From: Stenopsyche tienmushanensis
Taxonomy: Eukaryota > Arthropoda > Insecta > Trichoptera > Stenopsychidae
Direction of reading: 5' to 3'
DNA length: 64,000 bases
Assembly (NCBI GenBank): GCA_008973525.1
Contig: WACJ01000250.1
Location: 310,001 to 374,000, forward strand
Each line of letters starts with the position of its first letter. Position 1 is the first letter of the stretch. The translations under genes were made by a program, and so were the position numbers. Shown here piece by piece: positions 12,819-22,496 of the stretch. Below the pieces are notes generated by a model. It was not told the origin of the DNA. It saw nothing but the letters and a program-made list of their open reading frames with translations, and did not search any database.

Positions 12819-13266
12819 GGAATATACTGTTGGTTTTGCTAGTGTTTGGAACAGATGGAGCATTTTGTCCTTCTGGCTCGACTTGGTTTCAACTCATAGA
12901 GATTTTAGGTATTATTTAAAAATAATGTCAATTTGAAGAAAATGCGATTATTTTATCATATTAAATTTTGTCAGATAACGGCAAATGTGACTGGGCTGAT
13001 AAAAATATGACGTTGACGCTTAACGAAGTATATCCTTCGCCATCATATTGCGGAACTGTGTTGTGCAAAACTGTTAGGGGAAAACACGTATTAGAACATA
13101 CACCGTAAGTTATTTAATATATGCTTTACAATATTTAAATTATGATTTTTTTCATAATTCAGTGGTACTTTTTAGATGTATTGAACCAGAGTTGAAAGAG
13201 GGCTGTAAACTAGTTACAAACGACACAATGCCATATCCCGATTGCTGCCCGCAATTAGTATGTTGA
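12815..13266 (+). CDS. Secreted single-domain von Willebrand factor C (SVWC/Vago-like) protein
   Basis: Three exons: 12815-12908, 12975-13104 and 13176-13266, joined across introns of 66 and 71 bp with GT-AG ends (donors GTATTA and GTAAGT, acceptors TTTTGTCAG and TACTTTTTAG). The 315 bp CDS encodes 104 residues. Residues 1 to about 16 (MRNILLVLLVFGTDGA) are a signal peptide. The mature part carries the eight SVWC cysteines in order: NGKCDW, SYCGTVLC (two), TPCIEPE, EGCKL, and the diagnostic YPDCCPQLVC end (three). A ninth cysteine, at residue 18 (AFCPS), lies near the cleavage site. SVWC proteins are small secreted arthropod proteins induced by microbial, viral or nutritional stress; Vago is the best known. 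This one ends immediately after the last cysteine. AATAAA follows 17 bp after the stop. The gene lies inside the first intron of the dpr-like gene, on the opposite strand. Confidence 0.92.
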
Positions 13267-13282
13267 TTTATGAGAACGATTT

Positions 13283-13288
13283 AATAAA
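13283..13288 (+). terminator. Polyadenylation signal of the SVWC gene
   Basis: AATAAA lies 17 bp after the TGA stop (13264-13266), implying a very short 3' UTR. It is the first such hexamer downstream. Confidence 0.6.
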
Positions 13289-13299
13289 TATCAATATTT

Positions 13300-13814
13300 T
13301 AGTGATCGATTGAAAGCATATGCATTTTTAATTGGTCTATTTAATAAATATGTCCTCATTACATAGCATCCATAAAAAATAATAGCTTACCCAGAGAAGA
13401 AATATCGTCTTTTATGAGCTAAAATTATGTTAAATATCGGTAATAATTCTTAATTTCATGCCTGAAATATTAAAAAATGTATATTCATGATAAAAAGATT
13501 AATTCATAGTTGTTGGTCAAATAAGTGTTGTCAAAAATGTTCGGCAACTATAACAGCCAGAAATATTTAGATGGTAATATATTGCAAGTTTGCTTATAAT
13601 AATATTAGAGAGAACTTATAGAATCGAAGTATTCTTGCTTTGAATAAATTAATGAAAAATAGAATAAAAACTTGCCAATGAAGGTCGAAAAGCTACTGGA
13701 ATTGAAGACAATCCATATATACCTTCTACAAAATTAGATAATTAGACAGAATGCTTACTGTCTATCAATGCCTAAGACCCTATTTAAATGATCTTATTGT
13801 AATTAAATCTTTTT
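13300..13814. other. Intronic DNA downstream of the SVWC gene
   Basis: AT-rich, no exon or repeat recognised before the SINE at 13815. Confidence 0.5.
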
Positions 13815-13987
13815 TAGGTGGTTTTTACCAATCCCTTTTATAGAACTATTACCAACTATTTTGACGTGGTTTTTCACGGCGTATATATGTTTTTAAAAAT
13901 GTGATGGTCAGCCACGCCTCCTGTAGACTTGAACCCAAGACGATTGAGTTAAGAGATTAACAGATTAACTGCTGGACTACCTACACG
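13815..13987 (-). repeat. tRNA-derived SINE family A, copy 1
   Basis: On the minus strand it starts near GTAGGTAGTCCAGCAGTTAA (box A-like) and contains TTGGGTTCAAGTC (box B-like). A conserved body follows: ACATTTTTAAAAACATATAT, CGCCGTGAAAAACCACGTCA and AAATAGTTGG. The same order of motifs occurs at about 17021-17186 and 25012-25147 on the plus strand. Three diverged copies in 12 kb, each with a tRNA-like promoter head and a shared non-tRNA body, define a SINE family. Confidence 0.65.
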
Positions 13988-14791
13988 TAGTTTAATAATT
14001 TGGGGAAGAAAATCATTTAGTGAAAATCCTTTTTCTTAGACCAATTTTTTTTGACCAACCAAGTTTCCTCGTATTTCCGCTTTAATGACTTCTTGCGAAG
14101 ATGTAATATCATATGCTTATATTTTTATTCACATAGTAATCTTTTGTGCGATAAATTTCAACTGAGTCATCCCAAAAAACAATCTTTATGTTTCATATCG
14201 TATTTAATATGAATTTTATAATTATTTATGCTTCAAATCGACATTTTTTTAGAAATCTTACACATGTCGTTTTATTGATTACAATAGCTATGAAAGAAGG
14301 ATATACATATAATAGATTCAAAGTGGCATATATTATACTTGATCATTACCTCAATTTATACTGAGGTAAATTATCGAACGCTCCTCGAAAGCAAAGTCAG
14401 TCGTTAATTACAGTGATGTAATGTTCAAGAGTTGTATGATTTGCTAATCATGGATATTGGTTTTCGTGTTTTGCTCTTAGCTTTAAATTAATTATTAATG
14501 TTCATCGATGTATTTTGAAGAAAGAGCTTAAAATCCGCCGACTGAGACATTTTCGTAGGAGTATATCCAAACTAAGTGGTTGTTCAAAAGCATGTACATA
14601 TTCTATTTAGATTAATTCTTTTATAAAAAAATAAGAAATGTGTATCATCAACTTGAGCTTATTTTTACTAAGTATGAAGCAGTGTTAAAAGTGCCATCGG
14701 CCATATCTGAATTCAGCTAATATACAGCTATATGACGACCTAAGATGATCTTAAATTACAAAAAGTTCTTGGAAAATTAATAAAATGTAAA
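13988..14791. other. Intronic DNA without a supported gene
   Basis: AT-rich, with a short inverted repeat around 14350-14365 (TACCTCA..TGAGGTA). Nothing else recognised. Confidence 0.45.
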
Positions 14792-15184
14792 CTAATACCG
14801 CAAGCTATTTTTACAGGCCGAAATATATATTTGAGAGACTTTGTTCCAGATCTCAAAAGATGAGCTCATACGTATTTTTTTCGGGTATTTGTGTGAACCT
14901 AGAATAATATCTCTAATTAAGTCGGAGTTGTTTTGAGCAGTATGCGCGTGTTTACCGCAAAAGCCTTCATAACCAGCGTAATTAAAAGTTCTGCGGGAGC
15001 CACTCTCGTCAAACTGTTCTTGTACCGCGTCGGGGGTAGTTTTAGAGTTTAGTGAGCTCGTGGATGTGTTAAGGGTCGTCCTTGAAGAGGATGCGAAGGA
15101 TGAGGGGGTGTCCTGGCGAGGCTGCGCGTATGGAGACAAAAGCCCAGTTTCGAATGTTTTCCACGCACGTTTTATATTAACTAC
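14792..15184 (-). CDS. Unrecognised exon-like ORF (possible 3'-terminal exon)
   Basis: The minus strand is open from the acceptor-like TTTTTCAG at about 15184 to TAG at 14792-14794, about 130 codons with no ATG near its 5' end. If real, it is an internal or terminal exon. The first residues read VVNIKRAWKTFETG. A Ser/Thr-rich low-complexity part follows (PSSFASSSRTTLNTSTSS), then a more ordinary segment (FNYAGYEGFCGKHAHTAQ). A second possible end is a donor-like CTAG|GTTCAC at about 14898. The codon mix is more even than in surrounding DNA. A basic WKTF segment followed by a Ser/Thr-rich tail would suit a cytoplasmic tail, but I find no companion exon with membrane segments. The phase (0) does not fit between the first two dpr-like exons, so it is not a simple cassette exon. 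Function unknown. Confidence 0.35.
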   Translation of the reverse strand, partial: VVNIKRAWKTFETGLLSPYAQPRQDTPSSFASSSRTTLNTSTSSLNSKTTPDAVQEQFDESGSRRTFNYAGYEGFCGKHAHTAQNNSDLIRDIILGSHKYPKKIRMSSSFEIWNKVSQIYISACKNSLRY

Positions 15185-15189
15185 CTGCT

Positions 15190-16482
15190 GAAAAACTCGT
15201 TTCCATTACGACACATACTTTCAGAATGTTTATTACTATTGTTGTCCTTCGAAGGACGCTTATATATTGTGTTATTCAAAAGAAGTTTCGAGTCGTGGAA
15301 GGTGCAAATTGAATCGTCTCAAATAGAAGCGAAGGCTAACAAGAATCGCTTCAAATTAATTGAATTTCTCCAAATAATTTTTTACGGTTGTAAAAGTCTG
15401 CTTTTGATACTTTGACGTCTTGTGTAATCTATATTTTCATTAATTTTCTGTCAACGTTTCGTAACTGGATCAAAGACCGTGAATCGAATTGATTTTTAAA
15501 ATGCCTTCCCGATGATTTTTCAGGTAAACATTAAAGGGGTGACTAAAAATAAGTACTCAAATTAATTTTAAGCATTACACGTATATTTGAAAATAAGCAA
15601 TTACAAATATTATTTGAGGTCGAAGTTTATTCATCTTTAGAGATTTATATGATAACTGCTCGCATATAAAACCATTTAGGTTAAACTATGTAAAACGTTG
15701 GCTAAAATTTCATTAAAGAAATTTCATCTAATACGATATTAGCATGGGATTTTATAATGATATAATAAAAAAAATGGTTATTAATCAAGTAAATGATTTT
15801 CTTGTGCTTCTCCATCTTTTCAATTTTACCTAATTGGGTCAAATATAATGATTTATGTGGTCATATATCAATGTTGGAGACATTGAAAATTCACTTGTGA
15901 AAAGCTTGAGTAAAATTAATGTGCATTTTGTAAAAAAGCCTCAAAATATAAATAAAATTATTTGGCGCTATCAGGACTATAAAAAATTATTAGCAAAATT
16001 ATACAGCATGCTAAAAGTTTCTAATTGAGCACAAGTGGTCGATTTAGAAATATTAGCAAATTAAAGAGTACCATAAACGGTATTTAATAAAAGGGTATTT
16101 TTAAATGCTTTTATTAGTGGCGGCACGCACTATAATGCTTGGGCATTTGGGGTCAAAAAAATAGTACATGTCAATGAATGCCAATTTTTTAAAAAAATAT
16201 TATGGACAATCTAGATGCTACATAGATTTGTGTTAATTATATGAATTTTTATAAAGAGAATTATATAGATAAAAAAAATATATTTGATAAGGTGATTCAA
16301 ACTAGAAACGCTTATTATTTTACATAAAGCTTTAAATTCATAAAGAAATGTGTCGAAAAATAATATCAAAAATTTATTAATTAAATTAAAATATTCTAAT
16401 CCGTTTGCAGAGATATTTCATATTATAAGGATATAAAAGGAAAAACAATCTTATTCTGGGTAGTCTATATTAAAGTCAAATA
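15190..16482. other. Intronic DNA without a supported gene
   Basis: Holds a 14-bp palindrome GTCCTTCGAAGGAC at 15244-15257 with a TATATAAG-like box next to it on the minus strand (about 15260-15268), upstream of the exon-like ORF at 14792-15184. The remainder is AT-rich and featureless. Confidence 0.4.
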
Positions 16483-16590
16483 TTGGCATAGTGGATAAGA
16501 TCTTAGACTTTTATTGGAAAAGTTCGAGATCAAATACAGACTATGGGATTTAATATCACCATGACAATATTTTGATAGATCGATTACTGT
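16483..16590 (+). repeat. tRNA-derived SINE family B, copy 1
   Basis: Begins TTGGCATAGTGGATAAGATC, an excellent RNA polymerase III box A (TGGCATAGTGG). Then comes AAAGTTCGAGATCAAAT (box B-like) and a shared 3' part (TTTAATATCACCATGACAAT). A second copy at 20864-20985 shows the same order: GGTATAGTAGCCTAGATC, then GGATCAAATCC, then TTCACCGTACCGTAATTCAA. It differs from family A in the body sequence. Confidence 0.5.
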
Positions 16591-17020
16591 TGAGTAAAAA
16601 TACCGAATCAAAATGCCTTTTTCGAATCATCCCAAATGTAAACTATTCAGGAGTATGGAAATGCTTGTATATAAGAGAATTTATTCATTTTTGATGTCGC
16701 AAGTTTCGATTTAAAATGGTATAATTTATTTAAATAGATTCATAAAAGATATTTAAATAATGATTCAAAATCAATATGAGTTATCAATAATACAAAAAAA
16801 TACAAATCTACAACGAAGTGCAGATTTTACAAATGGTTATTTTTTACAAGATTTCGAAAAATGATAAATTTGAATCGTTTATGGATGTATTCACGAAGTA
16901 TTTAGATTATATTTTAGAGAATGTAATAAAATAGGTTTATAGAGAGCAATCTATTCTTATTTTAAAATAAAAATATTTCTAAGTCAAAAACCTCCTACGA
17001 TTACTAGGAAATACTAGGAA

Positions 17021-17186
17021 CTCCTACGATTAAGCGGTCGGACTAGTAACTCAATCATGTTGGGTTCAAATACACAGGAGATGGGGCTGGTGACTACATT
17101 TTTAAAAGCATATATACGCCATGAAAAACCATGTCAAAATGGTTATCAATAATCCCATAAAAAACGTGCTAAAAGCCACCTCGAAC
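17021..17186 (+). repeat. tRNA-derived SINE family A, copy 2
   Basis: CTCCTACGATTAAGCGGTCG, then TTGGGTTCAAATAC (box B-like), then ACATTTTTAAAAGCATATAT, CGCCATGAAAAACCATGTCA and AAATGGTTATCAA, matching copy 1. The 12-mer CTCCTACGATTA is present twice (16992-17003 and 17021-17032) just at its 5' end, with an ACTAGGAA doublet between. This suggests local duplication or a target-site remnant. Confidence 0.65.
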
Positions 17187-17189
17187 AAA

Positions 17190-20100
17190 AATTAATTTAA
17201 AAATGAAAGCAAAAACAAATACATGCACAATCCACTATATTCAAAGGGATCCAAGGGAATTTCTGGAGTGCAGGTTTGTGCAGCATATTGCACGTTTATC
17301 ACTAGATTTAATGCTTTTATCAGGATTTAAAGCTGGGTATAAATTTGTATTTGGAATACTTAGAATTAGCCAAAAAGTGTTTTAAATTGGCAACCATCTA
17401 GCGAATGCAGTATATAATTTTGAGTTTGAAAATAATATTTTTTATAGTGCAATCAAAACTTCTATAGCGTCAAGATAGGGATCACGCTATAGAAAAAAAC
17501 ACGCTTTAAAAAGTTAGGTACTCATACAACATTTATACGTGTTTAGTTAGTTAACAAGTGCAAGTGAAACGTCTTTGACCTTATGTATTTTACCCGTTGC
17601 GTACGTAAAAGACGCTGTAAACAAAATGGACGTTATAGGAGAGTTGGCTAAGCTATGTAGCGAATTTGTATAAAATTTATATCAAGTGTTTTAATTAAAT
17701 TTATAAGAGATGGTTCATCGGAGAAATTATTGAAATATTCGAAGTTATTGAAGTATTAACTTCATTCAATGATCTGCTTGTCTATTACAAAGGCCGTTAA
17801 GATAGCATTGGATTTAATTAAATTAAGCTCAAGTCGATTTGAGATTCCAATAATAAAAGCTGCGATTTGGAGCAAATCGCTAGTTATCAGACAGCTTAGA
17901 AAATCCGATAAGGTCTCATTGCTTGGGAGAACTAATCATGCTATCATTATTAAAGTGATTGGCACTCCCTTGATAATTGTCGACATGGTGGCGGTATAAC
18001 GACCAACCTTGGCCCAAACCAATTCTTTCACCCGTAAGAACTCGCATATGAATGGCGAGTCTTCCTGGATTAATTTCTGTTAATTCGAGATCGGAGTGTT
18101 GTTATTTCCTGAACGTGATACGCTAATGTCTTCTGTGTCGGGGAGTGTGTTTCAGATAGGTATTAGTTGTACAATTTTGCGGTAATGTAGCGTGATAAAG
18201 CTGTGTATAGATAGTTCTTCCGTGGGTCGTTATCGGTTCAAATACCAACGATACCGAGGAAAATAGTTTGGAAAGCTAATTTCGAGGATCACGCGAGCGT
18301 AGGCTGTTTTGGCCACGGAGAGGTTAATCGGTGACTGCCTACTTCAATGAAGTGAGATTGACAATTTGCCCTTAAATCCTTCTTTCGCTATTTCGAAGGT
18401 TCTTAGGTGTAATTAGCTTTTCCTTCACAAAAGTTTTTGTGGCCAAAAATAGACAAATAAAAGATTATTGTATCCTTTAATGGCTCTCATATTTGTATTC
18501 CGAATAAAAGTAAGAGAGGTTTCCTGTAAAAGATTTGGAAAGTTGGAATATGTGACGGTTTGTTTTAACATTTCACCTGGGTAATTCCAAAAGTGGACAT
18601 CAAATATTAAATCACCCTTACATTGAATTATAAGCAATAAATTAAGCTTATCATATAATGTACTCAATCAATAACACTATAAAAATAGAGAACGATTAAG
18701 ATGAAAAACAATTATTACAACAAGGCCTCCTATACAAAAATGTAATCCTCGCTTAAATAGAGATTATACACTTTTTAGTTTCCATGATATAATATCCCTA
18801 TTTTAACAAGTAATTATAATATATTTGTATTTCAATTAACTCAATCTTCACAGACTGATGTCAAAATCAAGTTATTATATTCGTAAATTTCAAAAGTTTA
18901 ATCCATTTAGAGATATATTATCTTTGGAGCTTTTTTGCTGCATTTCATCCCCTTATTTAGTCGGGGTTCCGATGATACGAGCACATATTTCTTTCAGATT
19001 TTCCTGAGATTACTAGCATTTAAGACATCACTTAGCTTAGACTTTCGGTCGCTGAAATAGTTTGTATCTTACTAAATAAAAATATGCAAATTGAATAAAT
19101 TGAGCTTCCATTTTAAGAGTCCTGAAATCTCGTCAAAACTAAAGTACATAATCTCGTAAAAACATACATATTTATATAATTAATGAAGATTAAAAAAGTA
19201 AAGATTTTAAATGAACTTTCTTTGAATCATCTAAATTTTGAAAACCATATTAAATATTCAGAAAGTACATTAAAGTATAAAAACATTAATTGCGAAATAT
19301 GATCTTCACATAAGATTTTGTTGTGCTTAATTATTTCATTTCCAAATCCAATATAACTGAGATATACTTATTGAGGCAGAATATTTGAATTAGGTATGAT
19401 AAATCTATCATATTATATTTTAACATTAAAATCGTAGCTAAATTGAAAAGCTAGACGAATTATATATAAATATATTAATAAATCATTAATCTAGGATGAT
19501 ACACTATTATTTCTTTGATCATCGGTTGATGTCTTATTATCTCAGTTTTAAATTTTAAAATACAGGAAATTAGATTAAATATGTATCGAAACGAATATAA
19601 ATACTTTCGATTTCCGCAATTGTGCAATCATGTTCATATTTTTTGGCTAGAAAAAATACCAAGACTTCTTGCATAATTCTGCTTTTGAAAATTTCTAGAT
19701 TTTTAATAGAAACAAGATGTGTGTGGAATGAAAAATATGCGATTTTTTTCAGCGCAAAAGGTATTTTCTTTTAAATTTTTCATCAGCGCAAAAAGCTTTG
19801 CGTTCATATGTACTTTGATTTCAGCTTCATATTTGCGCAGACGAGCCCTATATGAAAGCGGCTAGAGTGAATAATCAAATTTTAAAATTTGGGAGAGATG
19901 TTCGGACCTCGTTATCCTTCTGCAAGGTTAATTCGAAACACCCATAAAAGTTCGAAAATAACTTTCAAAAGCTAAATAACTACAAACGCGTTTCGGAGCG
20001 AATTTATATTTATTAAAGGGTTGCCCGGCCACAAGACAAGGAACGATGGGTTATATATTTAACATACGTAATGAACGATACGGACCTTTTAAGCCGAAAT

Positions 20101-20348
20101 ACATTTTCTATTGCACTGTTAAATATTCATTATTTACTTCGAATTTAGGCTCAAGTTAAACACTGTCAAAATAGAGATGTAATTTTTGATGTAACTTTCT
20201 GCTTGATCGAAACGAAAACAAGCATAATTTCAACCCTTATTTGTTATATGAATAATTCGTTTTCAACATGGCTGTTCCTGATGTAAATTTGTGTTTGCGC
20301 CAAAATTAGGTACTTTAACAGCGAATTTGGTTTTATTAAAAAATCGAT
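17190..20348. other. Intronic DNA, including a less AT-rich island at 18001-18360
   Basis: Mostly AT-rich. The 18001-18360 island has many CG dinucleotides and contains CGGTTCAAATACC (box B-like) near 18235. On the minus strand part of it reads DSPFICEFLRVKELVWAKVG, superficially like the start of a PWWP domain, but the rest of the domain does not follow. I do not call a gene. Confidence 0.4.
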
Positions 20349-20482
20349 ATGGAGACTATATGTGTGCGTAGCAATATTTCTTTCGGACTTTTGGGAAGTT
20401 TGGCTGTATCTCTGGAAGACGGGAAGAAACGGGAAGACATACGTGTGGGAAGGCGTATAGCTCGTGCGAAGGCAATACTTAC
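20349..20482 (+). CDS. Possible first coding exon of an unrecognised gene
   Basis: Starts at ATG 20349 and stays open for 44 codons plus 2 bases to a perfect donor, TTAC|GTAAGT, at 20483. The translation begins METICVRSNISFGLLGSLAV and continues with a charged part (EDGKKREDIRVGRR, IARAKAIL). The stretch is clearly less AT-rich than its surroundings. The nearest acceptor-like site (ACGCAG at about 20530) would give a 48 bp intron and a short in-frame tail ending in TAA. No family is recognised, and the minus strand is also open here (20336-20557), so it may be a conserved non-coding element instead. Confidence 0.25.
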
Positions 20483-20863
20483 GTAAGTTGCGATATTGTA
20501 ATGAGAAAATGTTATCTTCTGCAAACGCAGAGGAAAATTTCTGGAGCTATTAATCATGAGATTCAGCCGACTGAGCAGTTTATTATTTCATATGTAATCA
20601 AACCTCTGTTAAATTAAGTTATAATAATTTAACGTCCTTAGCATGAGTGATTAACTTCAATTCAATGTAGGATGAGTGCTGTGTGACTTGAGCTTAATAT
20701 TATAATTCCAAATTTAAATTTAACCCCTTTAAAAATAAACCCGAGAGTGCTACATTTCGTTTACTGTTTCAAGTTCTAAATACAGTGGAAGTCCATTACT
20801 TTTTTATTTGAAATATTTGTAGGAGCATAAAAACATAACACGTTTAGGTATAGTGACTAAGTG

Positions 20864-20985
20864 TCGGTATAGTAGCCTAGATCCTGGACTCTTATTATAA
20901 AGGTTTAGGATCAAATCCAAATTGTGAAAAAAAAATTCACCGTACCGTAATTCAATAGTTTTCATTATTTATCTTTACTCATATC
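20864..20985 (+). repeat. tRNA-derived SINE family B, copy 2
   Basis: See copy 1 at 16483. Box A-like GGTATAGTAGCC and box B-like GGATCAAATCC, followed by an A run and the shared TTCACCGTACC segment. An additional GGTATAGTGAC lies just upstream (20847-20857), so the head may be duplicated. Confidence 0.5.
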
Positions 20986-22387
20986 GTCATCAGATATTTA
21001 AATGCTAGTTCGAGTTGATGACCGGGTGAGCCTCCATTTTTGTATAGCACCATCAATGTGATTGATAAAATTCCTATCTGCTGAGACACGGATTAAAACT
21101 TGCATAATTCCCGATTTCCCAACAAATTATTTATTTCCGTCGCTGCAGATGAACACTTATATACTGTAATACTTTGATGTGATTCATAATTATATTACGG
21201 AGGAATACAAAAATTCTGAACCCCGTATCTATTACATTTCATATCAATATTCCCATTATTAGAGACGAGGTGTAGTAAATACATCACCGGTAGGGAAATG
21301 TTAATATAAAAAAGTTGAAAAACATATATGTACTGTATATGTGTATACATTGATTAGATGGTTACTGCCCCTAGGTGTCGTCTAAGCTCACCAATTAGTA
21401 GTTACGCCATTGTTTCCAAGCGTCCAGATTTCGTCGGAAATGTCTCGATTTAGTAGCCTTCATCGTGCTAGTGAGGTGTAAGATTTCTGTTAGGTAAAAA
21501 TTTTAATCCCGAATTTTTCGGGATTACGTTTACTAATCTCGGGATTCATGAGCACCTAAAACTGTCCGAGATTCCGGGATCCCGGGAATGGATTTCCTAC
21601 CCATGAGTGAGTGATTGAATTTGCAATAATAATTAATGGAAATGGATTTTGAATTATTATGAAAAAAATTATGTCAAAAAAGTTATACAAAGCATATTAA
21701 ATGTGTTTCAGGGTATAAAAAGACACAGAATCGCTAACATCTTTGTGATATAACATCGCAAAATCAATGACCAGATAAAAAATTGACACAAAAGAATCCG
21801 AATAAAATATTTCTCATCATATATTTTATATGTTTTTGATTATATCACGTCAATCCCATTTATTTCATTTCGCAAAAAACGACGAAGATATACTGCAGAG
21901 GGTCGTAAAAATACAAAAAAATCCCTTGGTAATCCCAGATTCCAGCGAAGTGTTTCAAAGCAGTTTCAATAAAATCAATTTCTTCGCATGTTTTTGAGGA
22001 GCATTACATTTTCTTTGATGTACAATACACAAGAACCGGTCGAATCAGATGTAATCTATTATAATTTCGCTGTCGTTCATGACGTGGTTATATGTGTAAA
22101 AGCATATCCCAGAACAATTATTTTTAATGTAATGTTCTTGTACAGCCTTTAGTTTATAATGAGTATTGTAAAATTGGGCTTTGAGTTAATTGGAGAGCTC
22201 AAAATTTCGCTTTTAAATATGTTTTCAACCTTTTCGTCAATACTGGTGATGTTTGATACTTAATATTTTAGCTCGAAAAATAGACTGAGTCTTTGGATTG
22301 CTGATAGTTAGTAGAATAAATTTCAAGCGAAAGAAAATACTGCAAATTCTTGTATTGATTTACATTCATCTGAAAAGCATAATGCAA
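20986..22387. other. Intronic DNA with a GGGATT inverted-repeat cluster
   Basis: AT-rich except for 21360-21600. Apart from the cluster at 21505-21597, listed separately, nothing is recognised. Confidence 0.45.
21505..21597. repeat. Cluster of GGGATT-type inverted repeats
   Basis: A perfect stem-loop, AATCCCGAA TTT TTCGGGATT (21505-21525), is followed by CTCGGGATTC, then CCGAGATTCC, then the palindromic core CCGGGATCCCGG and GGGAATGG. Five related units within 93 bp in alternating orientation. Such arrays occur in transposon ends and in protein-binding arrays; which applies here is not known. Confidence 0.5.
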
Positions 22388-22496
22388 TTTGTTCTTGATT
22401 ACGCCATTCGAAGGCGGAAATAACTCTCCAGACTCAACTGATTTGCTTGACAATCCGGTCTGGATGATTATTTCCGTCTTCGTCATCAAGAACAGA
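22388..22496. ncRNA. Long imperfect hairpin resembling a microRNA precursor
   Basis: The sequence folds on itself over 109 nt. 22391-22403 pairs with 22481-22493 with one mismatch (GTTCTTGAT.ACG with CGT.ATCAAGAAC). There is a 7-nt bulge at 22404-22410. 22411-22423 pairs without a break with 22468-22480 (AAGGCGGAAATAA with TTATTTCCGTCTT, one G:T). 22427-22433 pairs with 22458-22464 (TCCAGAC with GTCTGGA). The loop is 24 nt. This gives about 33 pairs in a pre-miRNA-sized structure, on either strand. No insect miRNA seed I know matches. The overlapping 151- and 73-codon ORFs on the two strands are probably by-products of the repeat. A tiny inverted-repeat transposon remnant is the alternative. 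Confidence 0.4.

Noticed and set aside
16483..16560. Functional tRNA gene
   Set aside because: Box A is excellent, but there is no cloverleaf with a 7-bp acceptor stem, and a related copy exists at 20864. It is a SINE head.
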